A stretch of 43,062 bases of DNA from DHVE2 group archaeon (lineage in GTDB: Archaea; Thermoplasmatota; Thermoplasmata; Thermoplasmatales; Aciduliprofundaceae), in NCBI GenBank assembly GCA_026993785.1, contig JALWRZ010000013.1, positions 1 to 43,062 on the forward strand. The letters run 5' to 3'. The notes under the pieces were generated by a model that searched no databases, had not been told where the DNA came from, and saw nothing but the letters and a program-made list of their open reading frames with translations. A program made the translations under genes and the position numbers. Shown here piece after piece: positions 26,075 to 34,354 of the stretch (its first letter is position 1; every line of letters starts with the position of its first letter).

Positions 26075-26951
26075 TGGCGACACCTCCTACCAGGTAAAGG
26101 TATGCGTCTTCTAGGGTTATCTCCTCAATACCTATGCTTGTTGCCTCAATTTTCTCGGCGAGTTCCATTGCCTCCTCTTTTCCTCTCACGTAGATTACCT
26201 TTCTGTCTCCAAGGTCGATGTGCTCCTTGATGGGTAGTTTTCGAGCATTTTTAACCACTATCTTATGGGTGTAGGGAATCCTGTGCTTCAGTTCTTCAGG
26301 TGTACCTTGGGCAACTGTTTTTCCCTTGCCTATCATAACCACATAGTCTCCCAGAATTTCCGCTTCCTTCATATCGTGGGTGGTTAAAATTATGGTTTTT
26401 CCCTTCTTCGCCTCTTCTCGCAGGGATTTCCAAACGATGTATCTCGCTTCTACATCTAACCCGCTGGAGGGCTCATCTAAAAACACCACGGGTACATCCG
26501 AAGCAAGAACCATGGCAACTGCAATTCTCTTTCTCTGCCCCCCACTCAGCGCTATTGCAGGAGTTTTTCTTATCGTCCATAGGTCCAGGAGTTTCAGATA
26601 TTTCTCGCTTTCCTCCATAGCCTCTCCAGAGGATAATCCACGAATCATAAGATAGCCCTTTAGTGCATCCCATGGGCTCCAGTTACCATCCACCCGGATA
26701 TCCTGGGGACATAGGGCAATCAAATTTCTCACCTTCCACACGTTGTCCACTGTTGAGTATCCCTCAATCAAAGCTCTTCCCTTGGTGGGCTTTAGCAGTG
26801 TAGTAAGCATACCCACCGTTGTAGTTTTACCGGCACCATTGGGTCCAAGGAGCACAGTGATACGGGATTTATCAGCGGAGAAGTTCACATCTATGGCACC
26901 CCACACCCCATTGGAATATTTCTTGGCAAGATGCTCCGCAATCACGCTCAT
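26061..26951 (-). CDS. ABC transporter ATP-binding protein (DrrA/CcmA type)
   Basis: 296 residues. Walker A LLGPNGAGKTTTVGML near residue 33, Q-loop in ALCPQDIRV, signature LSGGQRKRIAVAM near 139, Walker B VVFLDEPSSGLD, and H-loop ILTTHDMKEAE. The C-terminal ~75 residues form the extension typical of drug-exporter ATPases. Third gene of an operon reading leftwards from 28082: bactofilin-like protein, 2-TM peptide, ATPase, permease. It is energised on the cytoplasmic side of the membrane. Confidence 0.93.
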   Translation of the reverse strand: MSVIAEHLAKKYSNGVWGAIDVNFSADKSRITVLLGPNGAGKTTTVGMLTTLLKPTKGRALIEGYSTVDNVWKVRNLIALCPQDIRVDGNWSPWDALKGYLMIRGLSSGEAMEESEKYLKLLDLWTIRKTPAIALSGGQRKRIAVAMVLASDVPVVFLDEPSSGLDVEARYIVWKSLREEAKKGKTIILTTHDMKEAEILGDYVVMIGKGKTVAQGTPEELKHRIPYTHKIVVKNARKLPIKEHIDLGDRKVIYVRGKEEAMELAEKIEATSIGIEEITLEDAYLYLVGGVANGEN

Positions 26952-26997
26952 ATTATCTCACACCTCTTTCATCACTCTTATTTTCTGCGGTCACTAT

Positions 26998-27183
26998 TTA
27001 CCAGAGGGACCATCTTCGGTTAAGAATCAGGGCCAGTCCTGCGATTATGAGCAGAATTGGACATATTATGCAGATGTTAAATTCTATGATTCCCAACATC
27101 TCTAGGAGCCAGAGAATACCGATGATTATGAGGAATGCTCCACCAAGCAAGCTTCCTGTGGATACATATCCCCAGCGTCTCAT
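26998..27183 (-). CDS. Two-TM small membrane protein (LiaF/DUF5668-like)
   Basis: 61 residues: STGSLLGGAFLIIIGILWLLEMLG and a second hydrophobic stretch NICIICPILLIIAGLALIL ending in NRRWSLW. Helix hairpins of this form occur at the N-terminus of LiaF and PspC-related proteins that sense envelope stress. ATG 27183 overlaps the stop of the upstream gene (ATGA), so the pair is translationally coupled. The isolated family resemblance is weak but the genomic context fits. Confidence 0.65.
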   Translation of the reverse strand: MRRWGYVSTGSLLGGAFLIIIGILWLLEMLGIIEFNICIICPILLIIAGLALILNRRWSLW

Positions 27184-28082
27184 TTCCGCACCACCTCCTT
27201 AACCCGTGCTTTTTTGCTTATTTTCATTTCCTCGGCTTCCAATTTGCTTATGTTACAATTGTCCCCTATCTCCACCTCCTCGCCTTTGACATAATCTGCG
27301 GATACGCATTCCAGATATATTTTCTCTCCTATTATCTCTCCCGCCTCCAGTTTTCCATTGAATTTTCGAAGGAATCCCCTCTTGCATTCGATTCTTATGG
27401 TCTCTCCCGCAATTCTCCCTATTCTGCTCCCTCCCAGCTTGCCGCTATTGTCTATCTTTATTTTTATTTCCTCTCCCTTAATCCTCTCCGCGATTATAGA
27501 ACCTGCGATTTCAACGTTTTCACCCTTTATCCTGCGACATTCTATTCCCCCGGAGAGACGGAGATCTTCGCCGATTATATCCAACCCTTTGAATCCGCCC
27601 GCAATAGACACAGTTTCCGCCAGTAGGCTTCCTTCAAGCTTTGCAGCTCCTGATGCTTTGAAAATCTTTGCCTTTATGTTGCCCTGAGAGCTAAGGGCAC
27701 CTGCCACGGAAATTCGGTGGGCTATAACATCCCCCGTGAGCTTGAGGCTCCCGGCAGCGGAAATATAATCGTATTTCCCGGGACCCAGAACGCAGGAGCC
27801 TGCGCATTTGTATCCTCTTTCCTTTCCCTTGGATTCCGGAAAAACCTCATTGAGGGATTTCTCCACGTCCTTCATGGCCTGGGAGACGGAACGTGAGATA
27901 ATCTCACCTATATCGTAAAATTCTCCTTCTGAGGGCTTTGATGACTCCCCTTTCTCTTCCATTACTTCTTCCTCTTCTTTGATCTCTTCCAGATATCTCT
28001 TGAGTATGTCCTCATAAGTTTCCTTGGAAATCTCACCCCTTTGATACTTCTCTCTCAGCTTTTTAATGAATTCATCTTCCAT
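27180..28082 (-). CDS. SHOCT-like plus bactofilin-like (polymer-forming beta-helix) protein
   Basis: About 300 residues from ATG 28082. The N-terminus (FIKKLREKYQRGEISKETYEDILKRYLEE) is a SHOCT-like helical module. A low-complexity, charged linker follows, then a long strand-rich region with short repeated units (ISVAGALSSQGNIKAKIFKASGAAKLEGSLLAETVSIAGGF...), as expected for a right-handed beta-helix like bactofilins. The protein may polymerise at the membrane and scaffold the ABC exporter. The start is supported by a TATA box on the minus strand at about 28104-28112 (leaderless). First gene of the exporter operon. Confidence 0.7.
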   Translation of the reverse strand: MEDEFIKKLREKYQRGEISKETYEDILKRYLEEIKEEEEVMEEKGESSKPSEGEFYDIGEIISRSVSQAMKDVEKSLNEVFPESKGKERGYKCAGSCVLGPGKYDYISAAGSLKLTGDVIAHRISVAGALSSQGNIKAKIFKASGAAKLEGSLLAETVSIAGGFKGLDIIGEDLRLSGGIECRRIKGENVEIAGSIIAERIKGEEIKIKIDNSGKLGGSRIGRIAGETIRIECKRGFLRKFNGKLEAGEIIGEKIYLECVSADYVKGEEVEIGDNCNISKLEAEEMKISKKARVKEVVRK

Positions 28083-28103
28083 ACTTGGCACATGAAATAG
28101 CAG

Positions 28104-28182
28104 AATATAAATGTTTTTATAAAAATTATTTTTTAAAAGTTGAACTTCAACCTTCAAGTTTCAACTTTAAAGTTGAAATACT
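28104..28182. promoter_or_regulatory. Divergent promoter with clustered palindromic operator-like sites
   Basis: Between the regulator (plus) and the bactofilin-exporter operon (minus) lies a perfect 20-bp palindrome at 28159-28178 (TTTCAACTTTAAAGTTGAAA), a second inverted repeat GTTGAA-C-TTCAAC at 28139-28151, and an extra TTCAA at 28153-28157. All share the half-site TTGAA/TTCAA. The cluster sits upstream of the minus-strand TATA box at 28104-28112 and over the place where the plus-strand promoter for ATG 28203 should be. It is a good candidate for autoregulated control by the neighbouring winged-helix protein. Confidence 0.7.
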
Positions 28183-28202
28183 ATGGTGCAATCATCTCCA
28201 TC

Positions 28203-28610
28203 ATGGGACCTCTGGAAAGAATTGCCAATGTAATCTCGCCACTGCGCATGGAAATTCTGAGAAGTCTTAGAAAAGAGGCACATCCCGAGGAACTGGCCAG
28301 GGAATTCGGGATTACCAGGCAGGCGGTGGATAAGCATCTTTCCATCCTTTACAGGTATGGCTTTGTGGATAAGAGAATAAGAGAGGGTCCACGGCCCATG
28401 GTTTTCTACCGCATCACATCCGACGGTGAGGAATTTCTCCACAATTTTGAGGATCTGGTGGAGGGGCATATTATGAACATAAGAAAGAGATATAAGGATG
28501 AGCTCTTTTCTCTGGACAGAATGCTCGTGGATGGTGAGATAAGCGAAGGCGAGTATAGGAATAAGAGAAAAGCTCTCTCCAAGAGGTTTGAATGGGTGAT
28601 GGAGGTATGA
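28203..28610 (+). CDS. Winged-helix transcriptional regulator (ArsR/MarR-like) with SHOCT-like tail
   Basis: About 135 residues from ATG 28203. A winged helix is at residues ~8-85: SPLRMEILRSLRKEAHPEELAREFGITRQAVDKHLSILYRYGFVDKRIREGPRPMVFYRITSDGEEF. The C-terminal part (LDRMLVDGEISEGEYRNKRKALSKRFE) has the L...G-I-S-E-EY...K..L pattern of SHOCT modules, like the N-terminus of the divergently encoded bactofilin-like protein. It probably binds the palindromes at 28139-28178 and represses or activates the exporter operon. The upstream in-frame ATG at 28140 lies inside the operator and is rejected. Stop overlaps the acetyltransferase gene. Confidence 0.85.
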   Translation: MGPLERIANVISPLRMEILRSLRKEAHPEELAREFGITRQAVDKHLSILYRYGFVDKRIREGPRPMVFYRITSDGEEFLHNFEDLVEGHIMNIRKRYKDELFSLDRMLVDGEISEGEYRNKRKALSKRFEWVMEV

Positions 28611-29053
28611 GGATAAGAAGAGGTAGAAGAGAGGATCTTCAATACCTACCCTCCATACTTATGAAAGCTTACGAGGGACTTGAGGAATACGGGGAGAGGG
28701 ATATAGATAGGGCGAGGAAATACATAGATGAGCTGTATGAGGAGGATCCCGAATGTTTCTTCGTTGCAGAAGAAAATGGCGAGATAGTGGGATTCATCTT
28801 CTGCAACCGCTTCTGGTACAGCAAGTTTGAGCATTCTCAGGTGGGTGCCATACACGAGATAGTTGTGCTCCCATCTCACCGACATGAGGGAATAGGGAAA
28901 AAGCTCATAGAAAGAGCTATGGAAGAGCTGAAACCTTCGAAGATTGAGCTGTGGGTGGGTGAAGGGAACAAGGATGCCATAAAATTCTATGAAAAGCTGG
29001 GTTTCAAAAGAAAAGAAAAAGCCGGAAAATGGGTAAGGATGATAAAAGATTAG
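28607..29053 (+). CDS. GNAT-family N-acetyltransferase
   Basis: 148 residues. GNAT motifs: IRRGRREDLQYLPSILMKAYEGL at the start, FFVAEENGEIVGFIFCNRF (strand pair), and the acetyl-CoA binding motif VVLPSHRHEGIGKKLIERAMEEL with the RxxGxG core near residue 91. The end is IKFYEKLGFKRKEK, typical of RimI-like enzymes. ATG 28607 overlaps the regulator's stop (ATGA); ATG 28592 with GAGGT upstream is an alternative. The target is unknown; it could be ribosomal proteins or a small molecule. Convergent 4-bp overlap with rpoP. Confidence 0.88.
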   Translation: MRIRRGRREDLQYLPSILMKAYEGLEEYGERDIDRARKYIDELYEEDPECFFVAEENGEIVGFIFCNRFWYSKFEHSQVGAIHEIVVLPSHRHEGIGKKLIERAMEELKPSKIELWVGEGNKDAIKFYEKLGFKRKEKAGKWVRMIKD

Positions 29054-29181
29054 ATGGCGTAAACAATTTTCTTCATATTGGGACGCTCTTTATAAAACAT
29101 TCTGCTTCCGCATTCGCATTCAAGCTGCTGCACACCCAACTCGCTTGTAAGGGGTTTACCACACCTTATGCATCTATACAT
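29050..29181 (-). CDS. rpoP: DNA-directed RNA polymerase subunit P (Rpb12-like)
   Basis: A 43-residue reading frame, easily missed because of its length. It starts [16 protein letters not shown] and continues with [14 protein letters not shown], ending IVYAI. The Cys pattern CxxC...CxC and the GSRxxxKxRP motif are those of archaeal RpoP/Rpb12, a zinc-binding subunit of RNA polymerase. The ATG lies inside the end of the L37Ae gene, after GGTGAGG. In archaea rpl37ae and rpoP are commonly adjacent at the end of the exosome operon, which supports the call. Confidence 0.92.
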   Translation of the reverse strand: MYRCIRCGKPLTSELGVQQLECECGSRMFYKERPNMKKIVYAI

Positions 29182-29428
29182 TTACCCTCACCCTCCTCCA
29201 TTCCTTATAAACATCGGGGGTATACGCGCCTCCCGCAAACTTCAGACCACAGTGGGTGCACACCCATATGCCTGTGGAAATGCGTTTCACAGAGTAATGA
29301 TGGCAGCGCGGGCAGAGATGCTTCTTCTCCTTCTCCTTCATTATATCTGCCCAGCGATAGCGCAGCGAAATGCCGTATCTAGGGCCGAAGCGCCCGGCAA
29401 TGCCCACCTTCTTAGTCCTCTTTGCCAT
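29174..29428 (-). CDS. rpl37ae: Ribosomal protein L37Ae (eL43)
   Basis: 84 residues. [25 protein letters not shown] at the start, then the zinc ribbon [33 protein letters not shown] (CxxC...CxxC). This is the large-subunit protein L37Ae. ATG 29428 lies within the last codons of rrp42 and follows GGTGATT. The longer ORF from 29437 is rejected. Followed by overlapping rpoP. Confidence 0.95.
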   Translation of the reverse strand: MAKRTKKVGIAGRFGPRYGISLRYRWADIMKEKEKKHLCPRCHHYSVKRISTGIWVCTHCGLKFAGGAYTPDVYKEWRRVRVNV

Positions 29429-30224
29429 CTGAATCACCGAGAATGATTTCTCTGACCTGTCGGCCGATATCCATGCTCATATTTATAACTTTCTGCACCT
29501 CCTCGTAGGTAAACGTGCCGCTAAGCCCTTTCTGCATGGCGTTTATCTTTCCTTCTTCGTTAGTCGTCACCGTTAATCGAGCGGATGCAATGCTCTCTTC
29601 GTCGAGATTAGGATCCGCCACAATCCAGTTACCAATCTTGGCAAAGGTAACTGGCACGGGGTAATGCTGCACAGGCAGCTTATAATCATCTCCAAGCTCA
29701 TATCTGGAAGCGGGAACTATGGCATCTGCCAGTGCTGCAAGGGCCCCATAGCCTGAGGCATCGAAGAGATTGCCATCGTAATCTAGTACGTGGATATCCA
29801 CGAATACTATCCATACCTTTTCTCCTTCCTCTATTACAAGCTTCTCCAGATCAATGGCATGGCCTTCCCGTATACCGCGGTCAACCACGCGGGCGAGCTC
29901 TATGGCTTCCTCTCCTGGCGGTCCTGGCTCAAAGGTAGGTGACGCAAGGGGTGCAAGCTCTGCGTTGGTGGTAAGTATTCCCATATTTGGAGTATCCGGG
30001 AAAGGTGTGCCGATCTCGATTTTCACGCCAACAAGAACCTTAGTTCTTCCTAATTCCACGAGCGCTGAGCCCTCAGCACGCTTTGCATAGCCCTTTGTGA
30101 TCTTGAGTGGTCTTATCTCATCGAATCCTCTTCCATCTATTCTTGTTCCTTTAGAAGCCAGCTTATGTATGTATTTCTTCATCATCTCGGGGATTACTCC
30201 CGCTGTGAATTTTGAGTTGCTCAT
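29412..30224 (-). CDS. rrp42: Exosome complex subunit Rrp42
   Basis: 270 residues with the RNase PH fold. Recognisable parts are [55 protein letters not shown] and [16 protein letters not shown]. It lacks the catalytic site, as known for Rrp42, and pairs with Rrp41 to form the hexameric ring. The start codon follows directly after the rrp41 stop, with GAGGTGGAG upstream. Last of the three exosome genes. Confidence 0.95.
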   Translation of the reverse strand: MSNSKFTAGVIPEMMKKYIHKLASKGTRIDGRGFDEIRPLKITKGYAKRAEGSALVELGRTKVLVGVKIEIGTPFPDTPNMGILTTNAELAPLASPTFEPGPPGEEAIELARVVDRGIREGHAIDLEKLVIEEGEKVWIVFVDIHVLDYDGNLFDASGYGALAALADAIVPASRYELGDDYKLPVQHYPVPVTFAKIGNWIVADPNLDEESIASARLTVTTNEEGKINAMQKGLSGTFTYEEVQKVINMSMDIGRQVREIILGDSDGKED

Positions 30225-30950
30225 TTACTCCACCTCTAAATACTTCTTTTTAAGTGCTTCAACCTGCATCTGATAGATCTTCTGGGCAGCTTCCATGGCC
30301 ATATCCATGGCTGTTTTAAGCTCCTCATAGGTCATATCTCCATCCATTTGAAGCAGTGCAATTTCCTTGGTTCTTGGCAGTATGGCCATGGGCACATCAG
30401 CCTCACCATAATTGTCCTCCTCTTTGTTGAGATCAAGAACCACAACACCATCTATTTTTCCCGCTGCGCATCCTACTATTAAATCGCGCATGGGTATTCC
30501 TGCATCTGCCAGAGCAAGAGATGCTGCCGTAATTCCAGCAACTCTCGTGCCCGCATCCGCCTGAAGAACCTCGATGTATACATCGATGCTTGTCCTTGGA
30601 TATTTTTCCACAAATATCACGCTTTCTAAGGCTTCGCTTATCACCTTGCTCAGCTCTATGGCCCTTCTATCCGGCCCTGGTCTCTTGCGCTCATCCACAC
30701 TGAAAGGTGCCATGCTATAGCGAGCACGAACTATCGCCTTCTCCGCCTCTTGCACATGCTTGGGATATGCCTCCCTTGGCCCGTAAACTGCAGCGACTAT
30801 CTTATTTCCACCCCATTCTATGAAGGCAGAGCCATCGGCCCTTTCAAGAACGCCTACCTCCATCCTTATGGGCCTGAGCTGGTTTGGCAATCTTCCATCG
30901 ATTCTCAGGCCATTGTCATCAATGAGCTTTATATCTGCTTTAATTCCCAT
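30225..30950 (-). CDS. rrp41: Exosome complex exonuclease Rrp41
   Basis: 241 residues, RNase PH fold and catalytic subunit of the archaeal exosome. Motifs: [53 protein letters not shown] and the active-site region [15 protein letters not shown]. It degrades RNA 3'-5' using phosphate and can add tails in reverse. ATG 30950 (with GGGGTGA upstream) overlaps the end of rrp4; the ORF start at 30974 is rejected. Confidence 0.96.
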   Translation of the reverse strand: MGIKADIKLIDDNGLRIDGRLPNQLRPIRMEVGVLERADGSAFIEWGGNKIVAAVYGPREAYPKHVQEAEKAIVRARYSMAPFSVDERKRPGPDRRAIELSKVISEALESVIFVEKYPRTSIDVYIEVLQADAGTRVAGITAASLALADAGIPMRDLIVGCAAGKIDGVVVLDLNKEEDNYGEADVPMAILPRTKEIALLQMDGDMTYEELKTAMDMAMEAAQKIYQMQVEALKKKYLEVE

Positions 30951-31626
30951 TTTCTTCACCCCTTTCTTCTTCAAGGAATGCCTTTATTCTATCAGTTAAA
31001 CCGTAGGTATGGGCTTCGTTCTCTATCATCCTAATAGCCTTTATCACGGTTATCATTCCCTCAGGCGAGCCTGAGATCCAGATCATCCCATTTTGGCCCA
31101 CATAGATTCTGCAGCCTGTGTACTCTTTCAGCATCTGAATCATCGAACCGCCCTTGCCTATCACCCGGGGCACCTTGAAGGGGGATATCTTGATTATATG
31201 GCCGCCCTCAAGTTTTCTGAGCCCAGGTTCCTTCAAGGTGATCCATACCTGCCCCAGCTCATTAACATTGCTGACCTTGGCAAGAACAACATCCCCTATG
31301 GATAGGTATCTTGCGGTGTATCCAAAATCAACATGCCAGGGCACATCGTTCACATGCAACGGTGCATAGTAGGGTGCGTTGATATCCACAACCCAGTTCA
31401 TGGGTGCTATGTCTATTATCTTCCCTATTACCTTGTCTCCCTTCTTCGGTATGTAACAACCGGACAGGGGTATAACATTTACATATCCTGCCCTTGTTTC
31501 AACAATACCCAAATAGGCAGAATACATCTTTCCATTCTCTACAAAAACCCCATTGCCCGGTTTACCTACCTCTTTTATCAACTCTCCAGGCACAACTATC
31601 TTCCGAACACCTTTTCTTTCATTCAT
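30940..31626 (-). CDS. rrp4: Exosome RNA-binding subunit Rrp4
   Basis: 228 residues in three parts: N-terminal beta-domain ([30 protein letters not shown]), an S1 domain ([28 protein letters not shown]), and a KH domain ([44 protein letters not shown]). It forms the RNA-binding cap of the exosome. AGGAGGT precedes ATG 31626; the ATG four bases upstream gives only three codons. Confidence 0.96.
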   Translation of the reverse strand: MNERKGVRKIVVPGELIKEVGKPGNGVFVENGKMYSAYLGIVETRAGYVNVIPLSGCYIPKKGDKVIGKIIDIAPMNWVVDINAPYYAPLHVNDVPWHVDFGYTARYLSIGDVVLAKVSNVNELGQVWITLKEPGLRKLEGGHIIKISPFKVPRVIGKGGSMIQMLKEYTGCRIYVGQNGMIWISGSPEGMITVIKAIRMIENEAHTYGLTDRIKAFLEEERGEENGN

Positions 31627-31631
31627 TCATA

Positions 31632-32330
31632 TTACCTCCTTAAAATTTTTGTTTGAACATTACCGTGAGTTCTCTTATTGAGCATATCAAAGAACTCACC
31701 TTGGATTCCCGCAGGAATCTCAACCAAACCAATCCAGGAACCGTCCTTCTGCCACTCCTCCTGCAAGAGGGTTCCCATCTTACTCAATTCACCATATATC
31801 TTTCCGTAATACTCGCCGCTAACTTTCACAGCGATCTTTACCTTCTCAAATCTTATTGGTATTATGGGCTTGAGCGCTTTGAGAACTATGGGAATCTGCT
31901 CCTCCACGGATTTGAGAGGATCAATATGAACCTTCGCCTCCTCCATAGCCAATTCGATTCTCTTGGGTGGATGCGGCGCTTTTGTTTGCGGATTGATGGC
32001 ATTTCTTGCAATCTCCATTATTATCCTCTTTTTCTTCTCCTCCAGCATCTTACGTCGCTGCTCAGTGGTAAGCTGAACCTGCCCTTTTATCACGATCTCT
32101 CTGGCAACCTCATTGACATCCGTGGTGCCAAAAACCTCCCTTATGGCCTCTTCTCCAGCTCGATCACCTTTTCTCGCATCCTTGAAAATTTCATCTATCA
32201 CAAGATACTCTATAACATTCTTTATCTTGCCTGCCTTGATATCATCTATAGTATCAGGATCCACGAGGATTTCAAATCTGTGACCGTGATGTTCATATCT
32301 TGCAATGACTGCATCCTCAAGCCTGACCAT
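31632..32330 (-). CDS. Ribosome maturation factor SBDS
   Basis: About 232 residues. Landmarks: [26 protein letters not shown], the FYSH-like domain followed by [26 protein letters not shown]-type residues (here [14 protein letters not shown]), [26 protein letters not shown] and [21 protein letters not shown] releases the anti-association factor aIF6 from the large ribosomal subunit. ATG 32330 is preferred; GTG 32336 overlapping the psmA stop is also possible. Confidence 0.95.
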   Translation of the reverse strand: MVRLEDAVIARYEHHGHRFEILVDPDTIDDIKAGKIKNVIEYLVIDEIFKDARKGDRAGEEAIREVFGTTDVNEVAREIVIKGQVQLTTEQRRKMLEEKKKRIIMEIARNAINPQTKAPHPPKRIELAMEEAKVHIDPLKSVEEQIPIVLKALKPIIPIRFEKVKIAVKVSGEYYGKIYGELSKMGTLLQEEWQKDGSWIGLVEIPAGIQGEFFDMLNKRTHGNVQTKILRR

Positions 32331-32332
32331 TT

Positions 32333-33064
32333 TCACGCCTCGCCCTTCATCTCCACATACTTCTCAATATATTTTCTAACCTCTCCATTTTCCATTATGG
32401 TGAAGGTTCCTCCCTTCTTTATGTATCCAATCTCTATATTCAGATTCTCAATCTTCTCATCGCTAACGGCGTCTATGCCCTTCAGCCCAAGAAGTATGGC
32501 CTCTTCCATATCCATATCTTCACGATATTCCTTCTCAAAAATCTCCATCACGGTTTCACGGCCTCCACCTATGCAATCTGCCTTGTAGCCCATTATAGTG
32601 CCACTGGGATCCGTTTCCATGAGATATATCCCTTTCTCATCTATGCCTGCGATGAGGAGCGATGCACCGAAGGGTCTTACGCCTCCATACTGTGTGTACT
32701 GCTGCTTGTAATCACTAATCCTCTTAACAAGCTGCTCCACCAGGATACGCTCCCCATAAGTCACGCGCTCTATCTGGGCAATGAGCCTTGCATAGTCTAC
32801 CAGGGCCCTCGCATCGCCCACAAGCCCCGAGGTGGCACACCCAATATGCTCATCAATAACAAATATCTTCTCCATACTCTCGGGCTCAATCAACCTACTC
32901 TTTATTCTCTTATCCACAATCAATACCACTCCATCCTTAAATTTTATACCTATCGTTGTGGTACCTCTCTTAACAGCTGCCCTGGCATATTCAACCTGAA
33001 ACAAGCGTCCATCTGGACTAAATACCGTTATTGCCCTGTCATAGGCCATCTGTGCTGGTTGCAT
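32333..33064 (-). CDS. psmA: 20S proteasome alpha subunit
   Basis: 243 residues. N-terminal gating segment [30 protein letters not shown] is the alpha-type proteasome signature, followed by [23 protein letters not shown] and [19 protein letters not shown]. It makes the outer rings of the 20S proteasome; the beta gene is not in this window. First gene of psmA-SBDS-rrp4-rrp41-rrp42-rpl37ae-rpoP, the well known archaeal RNA/protein-turnover operon. Confidence 0.97.
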   Translation of the reverse strand: MQPAQMAYDRAITVFSPDGRLFQVEYARAAVKRGTTTIGIKFKDGVVLIVDKRIKSRLIEPESMEKIFVIDEHIGCATSGLVGDARALVDYARLIAQIERVTYGERILVEQLVKRISDYKQQYTQYGGVRPFGASLLIAGIDEKGIYLMETDPSGTIMGYKADCIGGGRETVMEIFEKEYREDMDMEEAILLGLKGIDAVSDEKIENLNIEIGYIKKGGTFTIMENGEVRKYIEKYVEMKGEA

Positions 33065-33065
33065 A

Positions 33066-33115
33066 TCTCATCACCTCTCTCAACTTTTAATGTGATATAC
33101 ACAATCATTATAAAA
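33066..33115 (-). promoter_or_regulatory. Promoter and short leader of the proteasome/exosome operon
   Basis: A minus-strand TTTATAATG lies at 33107-33115, predicting transcription start near 33085, and the leader has GAGGTGAT (33069-33078 region) before ATG 33064. Unlike most first genes here, this one has a short leader with a ribosome site. The rest of the gap (33116-33385) holds no gene I can support. Confidence 0.5.
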
Positions 33116-33385
33116 CTTTGTGCCTTAAAATGCGCCAAGTGAAAAGAGCCGTTCTTCCTTATTTTTTCTTGCTCTCCAGAATTTCATGGGTTTTATTTAG
33201 ATGAAGATCCATTTAAAGCATAGAAAGGAGCTAGAGATTCTCATCCCAGAGCTTTACTCACTCTCAGAAATGCTCTTGGAGGGGATTTTCCAAGGTATGG
33301 GGGTTAGGTATCAGTGGGGGATCAACATAGTCCTGCCACATAGTTCTGCGCAGAGTTTATATCCCTTCAAGGAAATATGGAGAAT

Positions 33386-34318
33386 ATGAAGGTTCTAACC
33401 AATGTGTGTGAGCATGCTTCTCTCTTACAAGAGCTTTTGAAGGAGTTTGAGGTAAAATGTCTCAAGGATGCGGATGATAAATTTATAGAGGACGTGGAAG
33501 TTTTTGTTGCTGCCGGGTGGAAAGATATAGAGAGGCTTTTACCCAAAATGAAAAGGCTTCGGATGATTCAGACTCTGAGCGCGGGGGTAAACCACATAAG
33601 ATTTCATAAGCTACCCCCTCACGTGATTGTATGCAGCAACGCAGGCTCTAACGCTGTAGCCGTTGCGGAGCTCGCCCTTACCCATATCCTGGTTGCACTT
33701 AAACGATATGTGGAGCGATTCGAGAAGATGAGGCGAGGAGAGTTCCCGCAAATGATAGAGAGTAGATTGCTGAAAGGTAAAACTGTAGGCATTGTTGGGT
33801 TTGGAAATGTGGGCAAAGCCCTGGCAAGAATGCTCAAATGCTTTTCCACGAAGATTATGGCTGTAAATCGAAGTGGGAAGAGTGATATGGAGGTAGATTT
33901 CATAGGGGATATGAGCAAGCTGGATTATCTTCTATCGAATTCAGATATAGTGGTTTTAGCACTTCCCCTGACAAAGCAGACGGAAGGCCTTATAAATCGA
34001 GAGAAGCTGAAGTTGATGAAAAAGAACGCAATTCTTGTCAATGTGGCCCGTGGCAAAATAATCGCGGAGAAGGATCTCTATGAGCATCTGAGGGATAATC
34101 CGGAATTCACGGTGGCTCTGGATGCATGGTGGCATTATGACGATGAGTTTAAGCAAGCCTATCCCTTTGAGAAGCTGCCCAATGTTCTAATGAGCCCGCA
34201 TTGCGGGGGAGTGTACGAGGGATTCTGGGAAGATCTGATTCGCTATGCCGCGGAGAACGTGAAGCTTTTCTACGAAGGTAGACCACGGAATGTGGTGAGA
34301 AGAGAGGACTATCTCTAA
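33386..34318 (+). CDS. D-isomer-specific 2-hydroxyacid dehydrogenase
   Basis: 310 residues from ATG 33386. NAD-binding motif GKTVGIVGFGNVGKALARML in the middle, Arg of NVARGKII and His of LMSPHCGGVYEGF as catalytic residues; the catalytic Glu may be in HYDDEF. IQTLSAGVNHIRFHKLP is typical of the substrate domain. It reduces or oxidises a 2-oxo/2-hydroxyacid, substrate unknown; SerA is not obvious because no ACT domain follows. A TATA box TTTATAT at 33356-33362 is 27 bp before ATG 33386, so the ORF start 33377 is rejected. Confidence 0.88.
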   Translation: MKVLTNVCEHASLLQELLKEFEVKCLKDADDKFIEDVEVFVAAGWKDIERLLPKMKRLRMIQTLSAGVNHIRFHKLPPHVIVCSNAGSNAVAVAELALTHILVALKRYVERFEKMRRGEFPQMIESRLLKGKTVGIVGFGNVGKALARMLKCFSTKIMAVNRSGKSDMEVDFIGDMSKLDYLLSNSDIVVLALPLTKQTEGLINREKLKLMKKNAILVNVARGKIIAEKDLYEHLRDNPEFTVALDAWWHYDDEFKQAYPFEKLPNVLMSPHCGGVYEGFWEDLIRYAAENVKLFYEGRPRNVVRREDYL

Positions 34319-34354
34319 CAAAATCCTTATCTATTACCGTTACTTTTCTGCATT

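Noticed and set aside
31653-32588. 311-codon plus-strand frame opposite SBDS and psmA
   Set aside because: Two certain minus-strand genes cover it, and it crosses their junction.
33201-33389. Possible 62-residue protein before the 2-hydroxyacid dehydrogenase
   Set aside because: No TATA box at the right distance, no Shine-Dalgarno, no recognisable family, and it runs over the promoter of the next gene.
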